Positions 34,580-43,180 of a DNA stretch of 64,000 nt are shown in pieces. The stretch is taken from the NCBI RefSeq assembly GCF_003097135.1, contig NZ_QEQL01000007.1, positions 248,001 to 312,000 of the forward strand, read 5' to 3'. The position numbers and the translations under genes were made by a program. This stretch comes from Pseudomonas sp. URIL14HWK12:I12. GTDB lineage: Bacteria; Pseudomonadota; Gammaproteobacteria; Pseudomonadales; Pseudomonadaceae. Under the pieces are notes generated by a model, which was given only the letters and a program-made list of their open reading frames with translations, made no database searches and had not been told where the DNA came from. Within the stretch, counting starts at the first letter, position 1; each line of letters begins with the position of its first letter.

Positions 34580-35068
34580 CTAATTTCCTACCACAAGCCC
34601 ATTTGCGGGTAGCGGCAATGCAGTTTTATAGCGTACCTGTTTGAGCGCAAAGCTTGAACGGATATTGGCCACCCCAGGGAAACGCGTCAGGTGGTCCATG
34701 ATGAAGCGCTCCAGCGCATGGATGTCTGGCACCAGTACGCGGATCAGGAAGTCTGCATCCCCGCTCATCAAATAACACTCCATGACTTCGTCATGCTGGG
34801 AAATCGCTTGCTCGAAGCGCGCTAGCGCATCCTCGACCTGCTTCTCCAGGCTTACGTGAATGAACACATTGACATGCAGCCCCAGAAGCTCCGGGGCCAG
34901 CAAGGTCACCTGCTGCCGGATCAACCCCAACTCTTCCATGGCCTTGACGCGATTGAAGCAGGGCGTGGGTGAAAGGTTGACCGAACGCGCCAGCTCCGCA
35001 TTGGTAATGCGGGCGTTGTCTTGCAGGGCGTTGAGGATGCCGATATCGGCACGGTCCAGTTTTCGCAT
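34580..35068 (-). CDS. Lrp/AsnC-family transcriptional regulator
   Basis: A 162-residue Lrp-type protein. The N-terminal helix-turn-helix reads DRADIGILNALQDNARITNA and then NLSPTPCFNRVKAME. The C-terminal RAM effector-binding domain contains ECYLMSGDADFLIRVLVPD. Such proteins usually sense amino acids and regulate a neighbouring transport or degradation gene, but no divergent gene of that kind is present: the 183 bases upstream lead to another minus-strand gene. The target is therefore unknown. Confidence 0.9.
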   Translation of the reverse strand: MRKLDRADIGILNALQDNARITNAELARSVNLSPTPCFNRVKAMEELGLIRQQVTLLAPELLGLHVNVFIHVSLEKQVEDALARFEQAISQHDEVMECYLMSGDADFLIRVLVPDIHALERFIMDHLTRFPGVANIRSSFALKQVRYKTALPLPANGLVVGN

Positions 35069-35251
35069 TCAAGGGCTCCTGTGCATTTTTTGTTCAATCC
35101 TGGCGGTTCTGTATAGCTCCAAAAACCACAGATTCGTGACAGCTACTGATTCGCGCCGATTTTTGTACGTGTTACGTAGTGGATTTTATTTCATACCATT
35201 CAGTAAATGCTGGATATAAACTCAATAGTTGTACGGAAAAGTACGAAACAA

Positions 35252-36139
35252 TCACGGTGCCATCAGGATGTCCTGATTTTTTTCGCAGAGTACCAACAAA
35301 GCATCCCAAACCACCCTTAGGCGAACAGCTTTGTGCAGCTCGCGCCGAGAGCTGATCCAGTAGCTCCGCTGAAGGTACTCGTGGGGCAACACCCTTACCA
35401 GGCCGGGGTCTGTCGCGGCCATGTAGTTGGGCAATACGGCAATGCCCAGGCCCGCACGGGCAGCGAATTGCTGGGCTAGCACACTGGTGCTGCGAAAGGC
35501 CACGTTGGGTGAGCGGCAGAAGCTGTCCAGAAACATCAGCTCTTGGCTGAACAGCAGGTCGTCTACATAACCGATCCATTGATGCTGGCCCAGCTGCTCC
35601 CCGCTGTTGAGGGGCGGCGCCTGCTTCAGGTAGGCGGGGCTCGCGTAGAGCGCGAGGCGGTAATCGGTGAGTTTGCGGGTAATCAGCAGGTCGGCTTGGG
35701 GCCGCTCCAGTTGGATGCTGATTTCCGCCTCGCGGTTGAGGATGCTAACAAACCGGGGGACGGCAACCATATCCAGTTCCAGACCGGGATAGCACGCCAG
35801 CAGCTCGTTCAGGCGAGGTGTCAGAAACGCCACCCCCAGCCCTTCGGTGACGCCAAGCCGTACCTTTCCCAAAGGCACAAGGTTCTGGGTGATCGCCTCC
35901 TCGGCCAGCAGGGCAGCGTTCTCCATGGCTTCAGCGTGGGCGACCAACGCCTGCCCTGCAGGTGTGAGTACATGCCCGGCGGCATGCTGAACGAATAGCG
36001 TGGTACCCAAGGCCTGCTCGATGCGCTCGACGTGGCGGGCAACGGTGGTATGGGTGGTGCCGAGGCGCCTGGCGGCGGCCAGTAAGCGGCCGCTGCGGTG
36101 TAGCTCTAGAAAGAATTTCAAATCATTCCAATCGAACAT
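35252..36139 (-). CDS. LysR-family transcriptional regulator divergent from the GMC oxidoreductase
   Basis: A 295-residue LysR protein. It begins MFDWNDLKFFLELHRSGRLL, with the recognition helix in TTHTTVARHVERIEQALG, and it has the usual effector domain. The divergent region of 150 bases before the GMC gene contains a perfect palindrome (36187-36202) suitable as its binding site. Control of the GMC-dehydrogenase/MHS-transporter pair is inferred from this layout. Confidence 0.9.
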   Translation of the reverse strand: MFDWNDLKFFLELHRSGRLLAAARRLGTTHTTVARHVERIEQALGTTLFVQHAAGHVLTPAGQALVAHAEAMENAALLAEEAITQNLVPLGKVRLGVTEGLGVAFLTPRLNELLACYPGLELDMVAVPRFVSILNREAEISIQLERPQADLLITRKLTDYRLALYASPAYLKQAPPLNSGEQLGQHQWIGYVDDLLFSQELMFLDSFCRSPNVAFRSTSVLAQQFAARAGLGIAVLPNYMAATDPGLVRVLPHEYLQRSYWISSRRELHKAVRLRVVWDALLVLCEKNQDILMAP

Positions 36140-36186
36140 TCCGGGCCCGCGAGTATTTTTATTCTTGAAATACAGCTCAGCACAGT

Positions 36187-36202
36187 TGTGCGAAAACGCA
36201 CA
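36187..36202. promoter_or_regulatory. Palindrome in the lysR / GMC intergenic region
   Basis: TGTGCG-AAAA-CGCACA is a perfect inverted repeat of six bases with an A4 centre, 48 bases from the lysR start and 88 bases from the GMC start. A related but weaker motif, GTTGTACGGAAAAGTACG (35229-35246), lies just past the other end of the same lysR gene. It is a likely LysR operator; binding is not shown. Confidence 0.5.
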
Positions 36203-36289
36203 GCCAGTGAGCGAAAACGCCGGTAGGCAAGGTGGTTTCGATCAACCACTATCAATTGCGAAAAATAAAAACAAAACGCGGAGGGGCCA

Positions 36290-37945
36290 ATGCCACCAGC
36301 CAGCGAAACTTGGGATTACATCGTCGTGGGTGCCGGGCCTGCAGGCGCCCTGCTCGCCAATCGACTATCTGCCGACCCTAGCGTACGCGTGCTGCTGCTC
36401 GAAGCCGGCGGCAACGACAACTACGCCTGGATACACATCCCGGTGGGTTATCTCTATTGCATTGGCAACCCCCGAACCGACTGGTGCTTCAAGACAACAG
36501 AGCAACCTCATCTGAATGGCCGCAGCCTGAGCTATCCAAGGGGCAAGGTGCTGGGCGGTTGCTCGTCGATCAACGGCATGATTTACATGCGAGGCCAGGC
36601 GCGCGACTACGACGGTTGGGCGGCCCAGGGCTGTAGTGGCTGGGGCTGGAAGGACGTGCTGCCGCTGTTCAAGAAAAGCGAAAACCACTTCGGTGGCGAA
36701 AGCCAGTGGCATGGGGGTGGCGGCGAATGGCGCGTTGAGCGCCAACGCTACCACTGGCCCATTCTGGATGCCTTTCGCGCTGCTGCAGGGCAAGCGGGCA
36801 TCCCCGCCGTGGATGACTTCAACACCGGCGACAACGAAGGCTGTGGCTACTTTCAGGTCAACCAGAAAGCCGGTGTACGCTGGAATTCGGGCAAAGCGTT
36901 CATCCGGCCTATCATGGGCCGTACCAATTTCACCTTAGTGACTCAGGCCATAGCCGATCGCCTGATCTTCGAGGGTGACCGTGCCAAGGGTATCGAAGCT
37001 ATTTGCCAAGGTGCGCGGCGCAGCTTTCACGCGCGCCGCGAGGTGATCCTGTGCGCCGGGGCAATCGGGTCGCCTGCCATTCTGCAACGCTCGGGCCTCG
37101 GGCCGGCGGCTGTATTGCAGGCGGCGGGGGTCAAGCTCAGGCGTGACATGCCGGGTGTAGGTACGAACCTGCAAGACCATCTTCAGCTGCGGCTGATCTA
37201 CAAGGTCACCCAGGCTCGGACCTTGAACCAGGTCGCCAACTCGGTATGGGGCAAAATGGGCATGGGGCTTCGTTATCTCTATGACCGCAGTGGGCCATTG
37301 GCCATGGCGCCGAGCCAGTTGGGCGCGTTTGCCCGGTCCAGCCCCGAGCAATCCAGCGCCGACCTGCAGTACCACGTACAGCCCCTTTCCCTGGACCGTT
37401 TCGGCGAGCCGTTGCATACCTTCCCCGCATTCACTGCGTCGGTGTGCAACTTGCGGCCAATGAGCCGTGGAAGCGTTGTCATTCAATCTGCCGACGCCCA
37501 GGGCGCGCCGAGCATCGACCCCAATTACCTGAGCCACCCCCAGGACCTGGACGTGGCTGCTAAGGCGATTCGGCTCACCCGCCGTATCGTTGGGTCGCCC
37601 TCCCTCGCACGCTTCGCCCCAGAGGAATACCTGCCCGGCGCCAGTTTGCAGAACGATGAGGATCTGCACCAAGCAGCAGGGGCAATCGGCACGACGATTT
37701 TCCATCCGGTAGGCACCTGCCGCATGGGCCATGACACCCACGCGGTCGTAGATGATCAGCTTCGAGTGCACGGTGTGCCGGGGTTGCGCGTCGCAGACGC
37801 TTCAATCATGCCTACTATTGTTTCTGGAAATACCTGCTCCCCTACCCTCATGATCGCGGAAAAAGCCGCCCAACTGATCCTGCAAGGCCCTACTAGGCTG
37901 GCGGCCGCAAACCGAAAGGACGAACTGCAACCCATAGCAATCTGA
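36290..37945 (+). CDS. GMC-family FAD oxidoreductase (choline dehydrogenase / AlkJ-like)
   Basis: A 551-residue FAD alcohol dehydrogenase. The ADP-binding loop is YIVVGAGPAGALLANRLSAD near the N-terminus. The GMC signatures GKVLGGCSSINGMIYMRGQ and GAIGSPAILQRSGLG are present, and the C-terminal catalytic region has HPVGTCRMG and GNTCSPTLMIAEKAA. Relatives oxidise choline, aliphatic alcohols or polyethylene glycol. No betaine-aldehyde dehydrogenase is beside it, so choline is not supported. The MHS transporter gene follows after 94 bases and probably imports its substrate. Confidence 0.9.
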   Translation: MPPASETWDYIVVGAGPAGALLANRLSADPSVRVLLLEAGGNDNYAWIHIPVGYLYCIGNPRTDWCFKTTEQPHLNGRSLSYPRGKVLGGCSSINGMIYMRGQARDYDGWAAQGCSGWGWKDVLPLFKKSENHFGGESQWHGGGGEWRVERQRYHWPILDAFRAAAGQAGIPAVDDFNTGDNEGCGYFQVNQKAGVRWNSGKAFIRPIMGRTNFTLVTQAIADRLIFEGDRAKGIEAICQGARRSFHARREVILCAGAIGSPAILQRSGLGPAAVLQAAGVKLRRDMPGVGTNLQDHLQLRLIYKVTQARTLNQVANSVWGKMGMGLRYLYDRSGPLAMAPSQLGAFARSSPEQSSADLQYHVQPLSLDRFGEPLHTFPAFTASVCNLRPMSRGSVVIQSADAQGAPSIDPNYLSHPQDLDVAAKAIRLTRRIVGSPSLARFAPEEYLPGASLQNDEDLHQAAGAIGTTIFHPVGTCRMGHDTHAVVDDQLRVHGVPGLRVADASIMPTIVSGNTCSPTLMIAEKAAQLILQGPTRLAAANRKDELQPIAI

Positions 37946-38039
37946 AGCGAAGACAGAGCCCCGGCAATGCAGTCGGCTGGGGCTGACAGTGGACAACAAC
38001 AATAATCACTGTGCCCCAGCGGGGCCAAGGACCAGACCC

Positions 38040-39662
38040 ATGACGGACTACACCCAGCCCCACCCAGCCACTGCCGCGCCCGACGCTAGGCGAGAAGAAC
38101 GCAAGATCATCTTCGCCTCTTCACTGGGCACCGTTTTCGAGTGGTATGACTTTTTTCTGTACGGCGCCTTGGCCGCCGTCATCAGTAAACAGTTCTTCGC
38201 TGGGGTGAATGACACCACTGCATTCATCTTCGCCTTGATGGCCTTCGCCGCGGGCTTTCTGGTGAGGCCCTTTGGCGCGTTGGTCTTTGGCCGGCTTGGC
38301 GACATGATCGGGCGTAAGTACACCTTTTTGGTCACCATCGTGCTGATGGGGGTGTCGACCTTCGCAGTGGGCCTGCTGCCCTCCTATGCCAGCATCGGCA
38401 TCGCTGCGCCCGTCATTCTGATCGTGCTGCGCATGCTGCAGGGGCTTGCCCTGGGCGGCGAATACGGCGGGGCTGCCACCTACGTGGCAGAGCACGCCCC
38501 CGCCAACAGGCGCGGCCATCACACAGGCTGGATACAATCGACCGCGACGTTGGGGCTGTTGCTGTCGCTGATCGTCGTCATGGCCTGTCGTTATGTGAGT
38601 GGCGACCAGTTCGAGGTGTGGGGTTGGCGGCTGCCGTTCCTGCTGTCGATCGTGCTTTTGGGCATCTCGACCTGGATTCGACTAAGCCTTCATGAGTCTC
38701 CGGCATTCCTGAAGATGAAAGCGGAGGGTAAAACCTGCAAAGCGCCGATCCGGGAGTCGTTCGGCTCGTGGCAAAACCTGAAGGTGGTATTGATCGCGTT
38801 GTTCAGCATCAACGCAGGCCAGGCGGTCACCTTTTACACCGCGCAGTTCTACGTGCTGTTCTTCCTCACCCAGATCCTGAAAATGGACCCAGGCCAGGCC
38901 AACAGCCTCATGATCGTTGCCGTAATACTGGGCGCACCGTTCTTCGTGATCTGTGGGTGGCTGTCCGACCGGATCGGCCGCAAGCCCATCCTGCTCACGG
39001 GCCTGATACTGGCGACGGTGCTGTATTTCCCGCTGTTCAAAGCGCTGAGCCACTATGCCAACCCTGCCATCGACAGTGCGAGTGCTCAGGCCCCGATCAC
39101 CGTGATGGCCGACCCCACCACCTGCACATTCCAGTTCGACCCGGTGGGCAAGGCCCGTTTCGACAGCCCGTGTGACAAGGTGAAAACCTTTCTGGTCAAA
39201 GCCGGCCTGCCCTATACCAGCCAGGCCGCGCCGGCAGGCAGTGATGTAGTGATTTCGGTGGGCGATACCCGGATTACCGGCTTCGATCAGGCGGCATTGG
39301 CGAGTGCGGTGACTGCCGCAGGCTACCCCACCAAGGCCGACCCAGGGCAAGTCAACCAGGTGATGGTGGTAGCGGTCATCTTTGCACTGATCCTGATTGC
39401 CACGATGTGCTATGGGCCGCTTGCAGCTTTGATGGTGGAGCTGTTCCCGACGCGCATTCGCTACACCTCGATGTCATTGCCCTACCACATCGGCAACGGC
39501 TGGTTCGGGGGGCTGCTGCCCACCGTTTCCTTCGCTTTGGTGGTGTACACGGGCAACATTTTCTACGGGCTGTGGTACCCAGTAATCGTGACGGCGGTAA
39601 GCGTGATTGTCAGCCTTACCTGCCTGAAGGAAACCAAAGACGTAGACATTACGCGGACGTGA
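38040..39662 (+). CDS. MFS transporter of the metabolite:H+ symporter (MHS) family with a large extra loop
   Basis: A 540-residue, 12-helix permease. The MHS hallmarks are clear: FEWYDFFLYGALAAVISKQF, GRLGDMIGRKYTFLVT and GLALGGEYGGAATYVAEHAP. The nearest named relatives carry proline/betaine, shikimate, ketoglutarate or citrate. Unlike standard members of about 430 residues, it has about 100 extra residues (roughly 337-438) between helices 9 and 10. This segment contains two cysteines and is probably periplasmic. The ATG at 38040 has AAGGA eight bases before it, and an upstream in-frame start was rejected. It forms a unit with the GMC gene. Confidence 0.88.
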   Translation: MTDYTQPHPATAAPDARREERKIIFASSLGTVFEWYDFFLYGALAAVISKQFFAGVNDTTAFIFALMAFAAGFLVRPFGALVFGRLGDMIGRKYTFLVTIVLMGVSTFAVGLLPSYASIGIAAPVILIVLRMLQGLALGGEYGGAATYVAEHAPANRRGHHTGWIQSTATLGLLLSLIVVMACRYVSGDQFEVWGWRLPFLLSIVLLGISTWIRLSLHESPAFLKMKAEGKTCKAPIRESFGSWQNLKVVLIALFSINAGQAVTFYTAQFYVLFFLTQILKMDPGQANSLMIVAVILGAPFFVICGWLSDRIGRKPILLTGLILATVLYFPLFKALSHYANPAIDSASAQAPITVMADPTTCTFQFDPVGKARFDSPCDKVKTFLVKAGLPYTSQAAPAGSDVVISVGDTRITGFDQAALASAVTAAGYPTKADPGQVNQVMVVAVIFALILIATMCYGPLAALMVELFPTRIRYTSMSLPYHIGNGWFGGLLPTVSFALVVYTGNIFYGLWYPVIVTAVSVIVSLTCLKETKDVDITRT

Positions 39663-39697
39663 ATTTTTAACGTAATTCACAATAAGAACGTAAGAAA

Positions 39698-39730
39698 ATA
39701 AGCAGCTAATTCAGAGAGTTAGCTGCTTAT
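39698..39730 (-). terminator. Perfect 12-base hairpin terminator between convergent genes
   Basis: ATAAGCAGCTAA and TTAGCTGCTTAT form a perfect inverted repeat with a 9-base loop. On the minus strand the second arm runs into TTATTTTCTT, so it terminates plsC. On the plus strand it could also slow transcripts arriving from the MHS gene. Confidence 0.8.
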
Positions 39731-39771
39731 CACAAAAGTTATTCTAGGTGTTGCTCACAACTTATCCACAG

Positions 39772-40533
39772 TCAGGCGGCGGGCGTCTCGGCCGTTTCGG
39801 GAAGCGAACCCATGGCACGCTGGGCCGAGGCGTTCCAAGCCTGTACGCGGTCGTTCAGGGCAGCTATGTCACGGGGGCCCTTGCCCTGGGCATACATAGG
39901 TTCACCTATCACCAGTTCGATGGTACCGCTGTATTTGCCCCAGCCTTCCCTGGGCCAGTACTTGCCGGCGTTGTGGGCAATCGGCAGGACGGGCAATTCA
40001 GCATTGGCGGCCAGGGCGGCGCCGCTTCGGGTGAACTTGCCGATCTGGCCATACGGCACTCGCGTGCCTTCCGGGAAAATCAGTACCCATACACCGTCCT
40101 TGAGCAACTTGTCGCCCTCGGTCGCTACCAGCTTCAACGCTTCCTTGGGGTTGTCCCGGTTGATAGCGATGGGCCTGAGCATCGCCATGGCCCAGCCAAA
40201 GAACGGCACGAACAGCAATTCGCGCTTGAGCACTTGGCTCATGGGCTGGAAGTAGGCGGACAGGAAGAAGGTTTCCCAGGTGCTCTGGTGATTAGACACG
40301 ATCACGCAGGGCTGCGCCGGTATGTGCTCCACGCCGGTGATGCGGACATCCAGCTTTAGCACGATACGCGCCAGGAAGATCGCGAAGCGACACCAGTGGC
40401 CGTTGACGAACCGGTAGCGCTTGGCGAACGGCAGAAACGGCGCGATCACAACGCTCAGGGTGCACCAAACCAGCGAGCTGCTGGCCAGGATGAAGTAGAA
40501 CAAGGCGACGCGACCGGTCGACTGTTTGGTCAT
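39772..40533 (-). CDS. plsC: 1-acyl-sn-glycerol-3-phosphate acyltransferase
   Basis: A 253-residue membrane-bound acyltransferase making phosphatidic acid from lysophosphatidic acid. The catalytic box is SNHQSTWETFFLS, with His and acidic residue spaced H-x4-E, and the substrate motif is FPEGTRVPYG. An N-terminal membrane helix is visible. It follows gmhB by 55 bases in the conserved plsC-gmhB-glyS-glyQ arrangement. Confidence 0.92.
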   Translation of the reverse strand: MTKQSTGRVALFYFILASSSLVWCTLSVVIAPFLPFAKRYRFVNGHWCRFAIFLARIVLKLDVRITGVEHIPAQPCVIVSNHQSTWETFFLSAYFQPMSQVLKRELLFVPFFGWAMAMLRPIAINRDNPKEALKLVATEGDKLLKDGVWVLIFPEGTRVPYGQIGKFTRSGAALAANAELPVLPIAHNAGKYWPREGWGKYSGTIELVIGEPMYAQGKGPRDIAALNDRVQAWNASAQRAMGSLPETAETPAA

Positions 40534-40588
40534 GGCGATGTGTTCCGTAATGGCAACTGTGCGCTATAGCGCCAGGCGCCTGGCTGTT

Positions 40589-41122
40589 CTAAGTGTGGAT
40601 AAGTGCCTGGGCCACGGCGGCCAGGTCCTCGAAAACCAAGGTGTCGGCTTCCAGGCCTTTGTGCAGGGTGCGTTCCCCTTTGCCGGTCTTCACCAGCACG
40701 GGTTGGGCACCTGCGGCGCGGGCGGCCTGCAGGTCGCTTGCACTGTCGCCCACGAACCATACGCCTTCCAGCGGTACGCCATAGTGCGCAGCGATCTGGT
40801 CAAGCATGCCTGGCAATGGCTTGCGGCAAGCACAGCGCTCATCCGGCCCGTGGGGGCAATAAACGATCAAGCCCAAGTGGCCACCCTCACCCGCCACCAG
40901 CTCGCGCAACCGCGCATGCATGGCGTCGAGCGTGGCCAGCGGGTAGTAGCCGCGAGCGATGCCGGACTGGTTGGTAGCCACTGCCACCGTCCAGCCCGCC
41001 TTGCTCAGCCCAGCGATCGCACCGATCGAGCCTGGAATCGGAATCCATTCTTCCAACGACTTGATGTAGGCGTCGGAATCCTGGTTGATTACCCCGTCGC
41101 GATCGAGAATGAGCAGCTTCAC
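40589..41122 (-). CDS. gmhB: D-glycero-beta-D-manno-heptose-1,7-bisphosphate 7-phosphatase
   Basis: A 177-residue HAD phosphatase for the ADP-heptose pathway of LPS inner core. The nucleophile motif is LILDRDGVINQDSD, the zinc-binding cysteines are in CPHGPDERCACRKP, and the closing motif is FVGDSASDLQAARAAG. It starts three bases after the glyS stop, so it is in one operon with glyQS and plsC. Confidence 0.94.
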   Translation of the reverse strand: MKLLILDRDGVINQDSDAYIKSLEEWIPIPGSIGAIAGLSKAGWTVAVATNQSGIARGYYPLATLDAMHARLRELVAGEGGHLGLIVYCPHGPDERCACRKPLPGMLDQIAAHYGVPLEGVWFVGDSASDLQAARAAGAQPVLVKTGKGERTLHKGLEADTLVFEDLAAVAQALIHT

Positions 41123-41125
41123 GCC

Positions 41126-43180
41126 TTACCCCAGCACCGAAATGTCGGCCACGCCCAGGAACAGCCCGCGCAGGCGCGCCAGCAATGCATAGCGGTTGGC
41201 CCGTACGTTGGCATCCTCGGCATTGACCATGACCGCCTCGAAGAAGGCGTCTACCGGCTCGCGCAGCGCTGCCAGGCGGGCCAGGGCCTCGCTGTACTGG
41301 CGAGCCTCGAACATCGGCTGAACGGCATGGTCGGCCTGTTGGATGGCCGAGTACAGCGAGAACTCGTTGGCGTTGTCGAAGTACTTGGGCTCGACGCTGC
41401 TAGCGACATTGCCCTCGGCTTTGCTCAACAGGTTGGACACGCGCTTGTTCACTGCGGCCAATGCCTCGGCCTCGGGCAGCTTGCGGAAGCCCTGCACAGC
41501 CTGCACGCGCTGGTCGAAGTCCAGCGGCGAGCCTGGCTTGAGCGCGCGCACCGCAAGGTAGCAGGCTACGTCCACGCCTTCGTCCTCGTAACGCGCTCGC
41601 AGGCGGTCGAAGACGAACTCCAGCACCTGTTCGCACAACGCGGCGGCTTGCACCTTGTTGCCGTAGAGTGCGATGGCATGCTCGACCGCCTCGGCCAGGT
41701 TCAGGTCCAGTTGCTTCTCGATCAGAATGCGCAGCACGCCCAGGGCGGCACGGCGAAGGGCGTAGGGGTCCTTGCTGCCGGTGGGCAACATGCCGATGCC
41801 GAAGATACCGACCAACGTGTCGAGCTTGTCGGCCAGCGCTACGGCCGCACCGGTGAGGGTCTCGGGCAGCTCGGCGCCGGCGCCACGCGGCATGTATTGC
41901 TCGTTCAGCGCTTTGGCGACGTCGTCGGGCTCGCCGTCATGGGTGGCGTAGTAATAACCGGCGATACCCTGCATTTCGGGGAATTCGCCCACCATCTCGG
42001 TGGCCAGGTCGCATTTGGACAGCAGGCCGGCGCGCGCAGCGCGGTCTGCGTTGCCCTTGATGCGCGGGGCGATCCAGGCAGCCAGTTGCGAAACACGCAC
42101 GGCCTTGTCGTACACGGTGCCCAATTGAGCCTGGAATACGACGTTGCGCAGCCGGTCGTTGAAGCTTTCGAGCGGTTGCTTCTTATCCTGATTGAAGAAG
42201 AACTCGGCGTCGGTCAGGCGCGGGCGTACGACTTTCTCGTTACCCGAGACGATCTGGTGCGGGTCTTTGCTTTCGACGTTTGCCACGGTGATGAAGCGCG
42301 GCAGCAGCTTGCCATCGGCGTCGAGCAGGCAGAAGTACTTCTGGTTGTCCTGCATGGTAGTGATCAGCGCTTCCTGGGGCACTTCGAGGAAGCGTTCCTC
42401 GAACGAACACACCAGCGGGACTGGCCACTCCACCAGCGCGGACACCTCATCGAGCAGCGCCGGCGGCACGATGGCGGTGCCTTCCTGCTGCAGGGCCAGG
42501 GCTTCGGTGCGCTTGGCGATCAGCTCGCGGCGCTCGGCGAAGTCAGCCAGCACGTAGGCCTTGCGCAGGTCTTCGCGGTAGCTGGCGGGCGACTGAATGC
42601 GCACGGCCTCTGGGTGATGGAAACGGTGACCGCGAGAATCACGGCCTGCGCGCTGGGCCAGCAGTGTGCAATCAACGACGTCGTCGCCGAACAGCATCAC
42701 CAGCCACTGGGTTGGGCGCACGAACTCTTCCTTGCGAGCCCCCCAGCGCATGCGCTTGGGAATCGGCAGGTCGTTCAGCGAGTCCTCGACGATGGTCGGC
42801 AGCAGGCTGGCGGTGGGCTTGCCTTTGATGTTCTGGCTGTAACGCAACTTGGCGCCGCTGCGGTCGACTTCGGAGATATCCACACCGCATTTGCGGGCGA
42901 AGCCCAAGGCTGCCTGGGTGGGGTTGCCGTCTGCGTCGAACGCCGCCTGCACGGGCGGGCCGTCAAGGTTGATGGCGCGGTCGGCCTGTTGCACGTCGAG
43001 ACCGTTGATCAGCACGGCCAGGCGGCGAGGCGCTGCGTAGAACTGCTTGCCGGTGTAGTTCAGGCCCGCGGCCAGCAGGCCCTTCTCGATGCCCGCCAGG
43101 AATGCCTCACCCAACGCCTGCAGCGCCTTGGGTGGCAATTCTTCGGTGCCCAGTTCTACCAGGAAATCTTGAGCACTCAT
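41126..43180 (-). CDS. glyS: Glycyl-tRNA synthetase beta subunit
   Basis: The 684-residue subunit of the bacterial tetrameric GlyRS. It begins SAQDFLVELGTEELPPKALQ, the family N-terminus, and it holds the tRNA-binding HD-like and anticodon regions (PTGSKDPYALRRAALGVLRI). The start ATG overlaps the glyQ stop by four bases (ATGA). Confidence 0.97.
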   Translation of the reverse strand: MSAQDFLVELGTEELPPKALQALGEAFLAGIEKGLLAAGLNYTGKQFYAAPRRLAVLINGLDVQQADRAINLDGPPVQAAFDADGNPTQAALGFARKCGVDISEVDRSGAKLRYSQNIKGKPTASLLPTIVEDSLNDLPIPKRMRWGARKEEFVRPTQWLVMLFGDDVVDCTLLAQRAGRDSRGHRFHHPEAVRIQSPASYREDLRKAYVLADFAERRELIAKRTEALALQQEGTAIVPPALLDEVSALVEWPVPLVCSFEERFLEVPQEALITTMQDNQKYFCLLDADGKLLPRFITVANVESKDPHQIVSGNEKVVRPRLTDAEFFFNQDKKQPLESFNDRLRNVVFQAQLGTVYDKAVRVSQLAAWIAPRIKGNADRAARAGLLSKCDLATEMVGEFPEMQGIAGYYYATHDGEPDDVAKALNEQYMPRGAGAELPETLTGAAVALADKLDTLVGIFGIGMLPTGSKDPYALRRAALGVLRILIEKQLDLNLAEAVEHAIALYGNKVQAAALCEQVLEFVFDRLRARYEDEGVDVACYLAVRALKPGSPLDFDQRVQAVQGFRKLPEAEALAAVNKRVSNLLSKAEGNVASSVEPKYFDNANEFSLYSAIQQADHAVQPMFEARQYSEALARLAALREPVDAFFEAVMVNAEDANVRANRYALLARLRGLFLGVADISVLG

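Noticed and set aside
36290..37945. Reading the GMC oxidoreductase as choline dehydrogenase BetA
   Set aside because: The family signatures are shared by many GMC alcohol dehydrogenases; no betB, betI or betaine transporter is adjacent, so the substrate was left open.
39762..39770. Exact TTATCCACA box between the MHS and plsC genes, and similar single boxes at 51596-51604 and inside parA, lysM, dprA and other genes
   Set aside because: Isolated single boxes with no AT-rich element or clustering. The motif is frequent in this chromosome and does not mark an origin.
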